Shown: positions 13,427-14,954 of the stretch, one piece after another
How the letters are laid out: every line of letters begins with the position of its first letter
How positions within the stretch are numbered: position 1 is the first letter of the stretch
DNA from: DTU018 sp003444615
GTDB lineage: Bacteria; Bacillota; Syntrophomonadia; Syntrophomonadales; Syntrophomonadaceae
Reading direction: 5' to 3'
DNA length: 14,954 nt
Assembly: GCA_049656905.1 (NCBI GenBank)
Contig: JBASMO010000189.1
Coordinates: forward strand, 1-14,954
Notes under the pieces: model-generated
The model's database searches: none
Told to the model about the DNA's origin: nothing
The model's input: the letters and a program-made list of their open reading frames with translations, nothing else
Program-made: the position numbers and the translations under genes

Positions 13427-14302
13427 ATGTCGGAACAGCAAAAGACCTTGGGAGTAGCTCTGGGAGGAGGGGGCCTAAGAGGATTTGCCCATATTGGGGT
13501 TTTGCAGGTTTTGGAGGATCACCACATTCCCATTAGTTATTTGTCAGGAACCAGTGCTGGAGCTTTAGTAGCCGCACTGTATGCCAGCGGTTTATCCGCC
13601 TACCAAATGGAGGAATTGGCCCGCGATTTACAACCTTCTGATTATTTAGATTATAATATCAGCGGTTTGATAAAGTATGTTCTCGCCTGTTATTGGCCTG
13701 GCTATGAGGCACCTGTTCAAGGAATTATTAAAGGAGATAAAATTCAGCACTTAGTTGAGCAGTGGACCAAGGGCCAGACCATTACAGAATGCTCCCTGCC
13801 CCTTACCATTGTGGCTTGCGATATTAACAGCGGGAGAGAGGTCATATTTACCAACCAGGAAGTAGAGTGGAAAACCGGGCAGACCATAGTAATCCAAGAG
13901 GCTTTACTCAGCGAAGCCGTGCGCGCCAGCATTTCCATCCCCGCTACTTTCGTGCCTCTTGATTTTGCGGGTATGCAGCTGGTGGACGGGGGATTGAAAA
14001 GTATGGTGCCGGTAACTGCCCAAAAAGTGATGGGCGCTGATTACATCATGGCAGTTAATCTAGGCCATGAGTATTACCGGGAAAGTGTTGCCGGCATACC
14101 AGCCATTGTCAGCCGTTCTATCAGCATTCTTACCTACGAGACCTCGGAAACCGAATTGCATCTTTTTGCCGACCTGGTAGTCAGACCCAAGGTGAAATCA
14201 GTGGGGTTAAACGATTGGCAGGAGGCTTTCTCTTTTATTCGCGCCGGTCGACGGGCTATGAAACAACATTTGGACCAATTAAAAAGAGAGTTACAGATCT
14301 GA
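13427..14302 (+). CDS. Patatin-like phospholipase/esterase (NTE/RssA family)
   Basis: This 291-aa serine hydrolase has a complete patatin catalytic set: the oxyanion glycine loop GGGGLRG at 13-19, the nucleophile elbow GTSAG with S43, and the catalytic dyad aspartate D187 in DGG. The overall layout and length match RssA/YlbK-type bacterial patatins, which hydrolyse acyl esters of phospholipids or lysophospholipids; no signal peptide is present. The ATG at 13427 follows AGGAGGGGG. The open frame extends upstream into the inverted repeat, but that part is not conserved family sequence. Context suggests it may act on membrane lipid during sporulation, though no SigK-type site lies directly upstream. 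Confidence 0.92.
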   Translation: MSEQQKTLGVALGGGGLRGFAHIGVLQVLEDHHIPISYLSGTSAGALVAALYASGLSAYQMEELARDLQPSDYLDYNISGLIKYVLACYWPGYEAPVQGIIKGDKIQHLVEQWTKGQTITECSLPLTIVACDINSGREVIFTNQEVEWKTGQTIVIQEALLSEAVRASISIPATFVPLDFAGMQLVDGGLKSMVPVTAQKVMGADYIMAVNLGHEYYRESVAGIPAIVSRSISILTYETSETELHLFADLVVRPKVKSVGLNDWQEAFSFIRAGRRAMKQHLDQLKRELQI

Positions 14303-14311
14303 CCATAATGT

Positions 14312-14340
14312 AACAGAAAAACCGATGATCACATATACTA
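14312..14340 (+). promoter_or_regulatory. SigK-type promoter of the RHH gene
   Basis: aACa (14312-14315) is followed, 17 nt after the AC, by CATATACTA (14332-14340), an exact CATANNNTA. It lies just after the patatin stop and about 54 nt before the ATG at 14394. Confidence 0.6.
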
Positions 14341-14393
14341 TCGACAAAGCAATAAATGCCAACATGCTCTCAGGCGGCGGGGAGGGGGTTAAA

Positions 14394-14555
14394 ATGGCAA
14401 CTGATAAGTTCGAACATGCAACCTTTTATTTAACACGCAAACAAGTGGAAGAAATTAAGCGCCTGGCCAGAGAACAGCAGATTTCTCGTAGCGCTCTGGT
14501 CAGAATGATAATACGCGAATACCTGGCCCGCGAGGAGGAACAAAAACACGGTTAA
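14394..14555 (+). CDS. Ribbon-helix-helix (CopG/Arc-type) DNA-binding protein
   Basis: This 53-aa protein fits the ribbon-helix-helix fold. A β-strand FEHATFYLT (about 6-14) is followed by helix 1 KQVEEIKRLAREQQ, a turn with SRS, and helix 2 ALVRMIIREYLAREEE. Such proteins bind operators as dimers through the β-ribbon. No toxin gene is adjacent within the window, so an antitoxin role is not supported. The ATG follows GGGAGGGGG; the longer in-frame upstream start would run across the SigK-type promoter. A strong hairpin follows. It may be a regulator acting late in the mother cell; its targets are unknown. Confidence 0.82.
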   Translation: MATDKFEHATFYLTRKQVEEIKRLAREQQISRSALVRMIIREYLAREEEQKHG

Positions 14556-14566
14556 TAGTCAAAACT

Positions 14567-14595
14567 GAGGACACCTTACTAGAAGGTGTCCTCTT
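14567..14595 (+). terminator. Terminator-like hairpin after the RHH gene
   Basis: GAGGACACCTT (14567-14577) pairs perfectly with AAGGTGTCCTC (14583-14593) around ACTAG. The 11-bp stem is strong but only TT follows, so efficiency is uncertain. Confidence 0.65.
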
Positions 14596-14652
14596 GCCGG
14601 CAGAAATTAGGACAATCCTTATTGACCTAAAATAAAACAATGTTGGATGCAA

Positions 14653-14682
14653 TTGACATAATTGCATATTTAGTCACATAAT
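14653..14682 (+). promoter_or_regulatory. SigA-type promoter of the last gene
   Basis: A perfect -35 TTGACA (14653-14658) is followed after 18 nt by CATAAT (14677-14682). It predicts a transcript start near 14690, giving a leader of about 225 nt before the ATG at 14916. Confidence 0.7.
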
Positions 14683-14689
14683 AGGGATA

Positions 14690-14869
14690 ACTTAAAAAAC
14701 TTGTCTTCGAGACTATGAAATCTAAGGCTAAAACATTGTAGCTAAGGTAATAGTACGATAGGATGTGTTGGGAAACTGATGCGCCTCCCGTTGGGAAAGG
14801 AGATGATGCTGAAGGCATTAATTAATTATGGTTTCTGGTTTTGCCTGGGGCAGACGGGAACCCTTTTTT
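14690..14869 (+). ncRNA. Structured 5' leader, possible riboswitch or attenuator (class unassigned)
   Basis: The leader between the promoter and the truncated gene contains several small stems: GTCT/AGAC at 14703-14713, GCTA/TAGC near 14727-14742, and CTCC/GGAG in the 14790-14812 region. It ends in an intrinsic terminator. I compared it by memory with T-box, cobalamin, lysine, SAM, c-di-GMP, c-di-AMP, fluoride and glycine patterns and found no convincing match. This accounts for the roughly 360-bp gap from 14556 to 14915. Confidence 0.4.
14830..14869 (+). terminator. Leader terminator (attenuator candidate) before the truncated gene
   Basis: GGTTTC (14830-14835) pairs with GGAACC (14857-14862). 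The stem continues inward through TTTGCC (14840-14845) and GGCAGA (14849-14854) around a TGG loop. Six T follow at 14864-14869. It stands inside the leader, about 46 nt before the ATG, so it is likely conditional. Confidence 0.75.
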
Positions 14870-14915
14870 ATGCCAATTTTTGGGGGAACCATGTTGATTC
14901 TAGGAGGGTTTTGGT

Positions 14916-14954
14916 ATGATTTTCAAGAGAAACAGATTTGTATTGCTAATAAGC
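14916..14954 (+). CDS. Start of a truncated gene, possibly with N-terminal membrane/signal segment
   Basis: Only 13 codons are present, translating as MIFKRNRFVLLIS. ATG at 14916 follows AGGAGG (14902-14907) with 8-nt spacing. The positively charged start followed by hydrophobic residues would fit a signal peptide or membrane anchor, but the window ends too soon to identify the product. Confidence 0.6.
   Translation, partial: MIFKRNRFVLLIS

Noticed and set aside
14325..14393. Upstream extension of the RHH gene
   Set aside because: It starts within the SigK-type promoter and has no Shine-Dalgarno.
13601..14555. Patatin plus RHH protein as a toxin-antitoxin or defence pair
   Set aside because: The RHH gene has its own SigK-type promoter and follows rather than precedes the patatin gene; the patatin is RssA-like without partner domains typical of defence systems.

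Overview
The window looks like a chromosomal segment of an endospore-forming, Gram-positive clostridial Firmicute. I think a Syntrophomonas-like lineage is plausible, but that is inference from gene content only. The first 7.5 kb follows the conserved Bacillus/Clostridia order around metS: the rsmI 3' end, abrB (convergent), metG, tatD, yabE-like (3D domain), rsmA/ksgA and veg. Two things differ from the Bacillus subtilis order. A YhcN/YlaJ-type spore lipoprotein sits where the M5 nuclease gene (rnmV) would be, and a YkuK-type RNase H-fold gene sits where yabG would be.

From about 7.5 kb the content changes to a sporulation/cell-surface island, all on the + strand. It holds a coiled-coil protein with a SPOCS/DUF3794-like N-terminus, a CgeB-like glycosyltransferase with a proline-rich and basic tail, a 93-aa protein with three CxxC pairs, a GT-B glycosyltransferase with a long basic tail, a GT-A glycosyltransferase, a second SPOCS-like protein, a small glutamine-rich protein, a patatin-family lipase and a 53-aa ribbon-helix-helix protein. 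The window ends in a long leader with an intrinsic terminator in front of a truncated gene.

The most striking signal is a set of five intergenic sites, each reading AC, exactly 17 nt, then CATANNNTA. This is the consensus of the late mother-cell sigma factor SigK. They precede the CgeB-like gene, the CxxC protein, the GT-B enzyme, the second SPOCS-like gene and the ribbon-helix-helix gene. In B. subtilis the cge genes are SigK-dependent and affect the outermost spore layer. The simplest reading is therefore a late-sporulation regulon that builds and glycosylates the spore surface. Two unrelated glycosyltransferases in it share a similar arginine-rich C-terminal motif, which could be a targeting or anchoring tag.

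Transcription is well punctuated. Intrinsic terminators follow yabE, the lipoprotein gene, veg, the CxxC gene, the second SPOCS gene and the RHH gene. Long dyads overlap or abut the ribosome-binding regions of yabE, the lipoprotein gene and the CgeB-like gene. I see no rRNA, tRNA, CRISPR array, transposase or phage gene. One MITE-like inverted repeat and one GC-rich palindrome are present.
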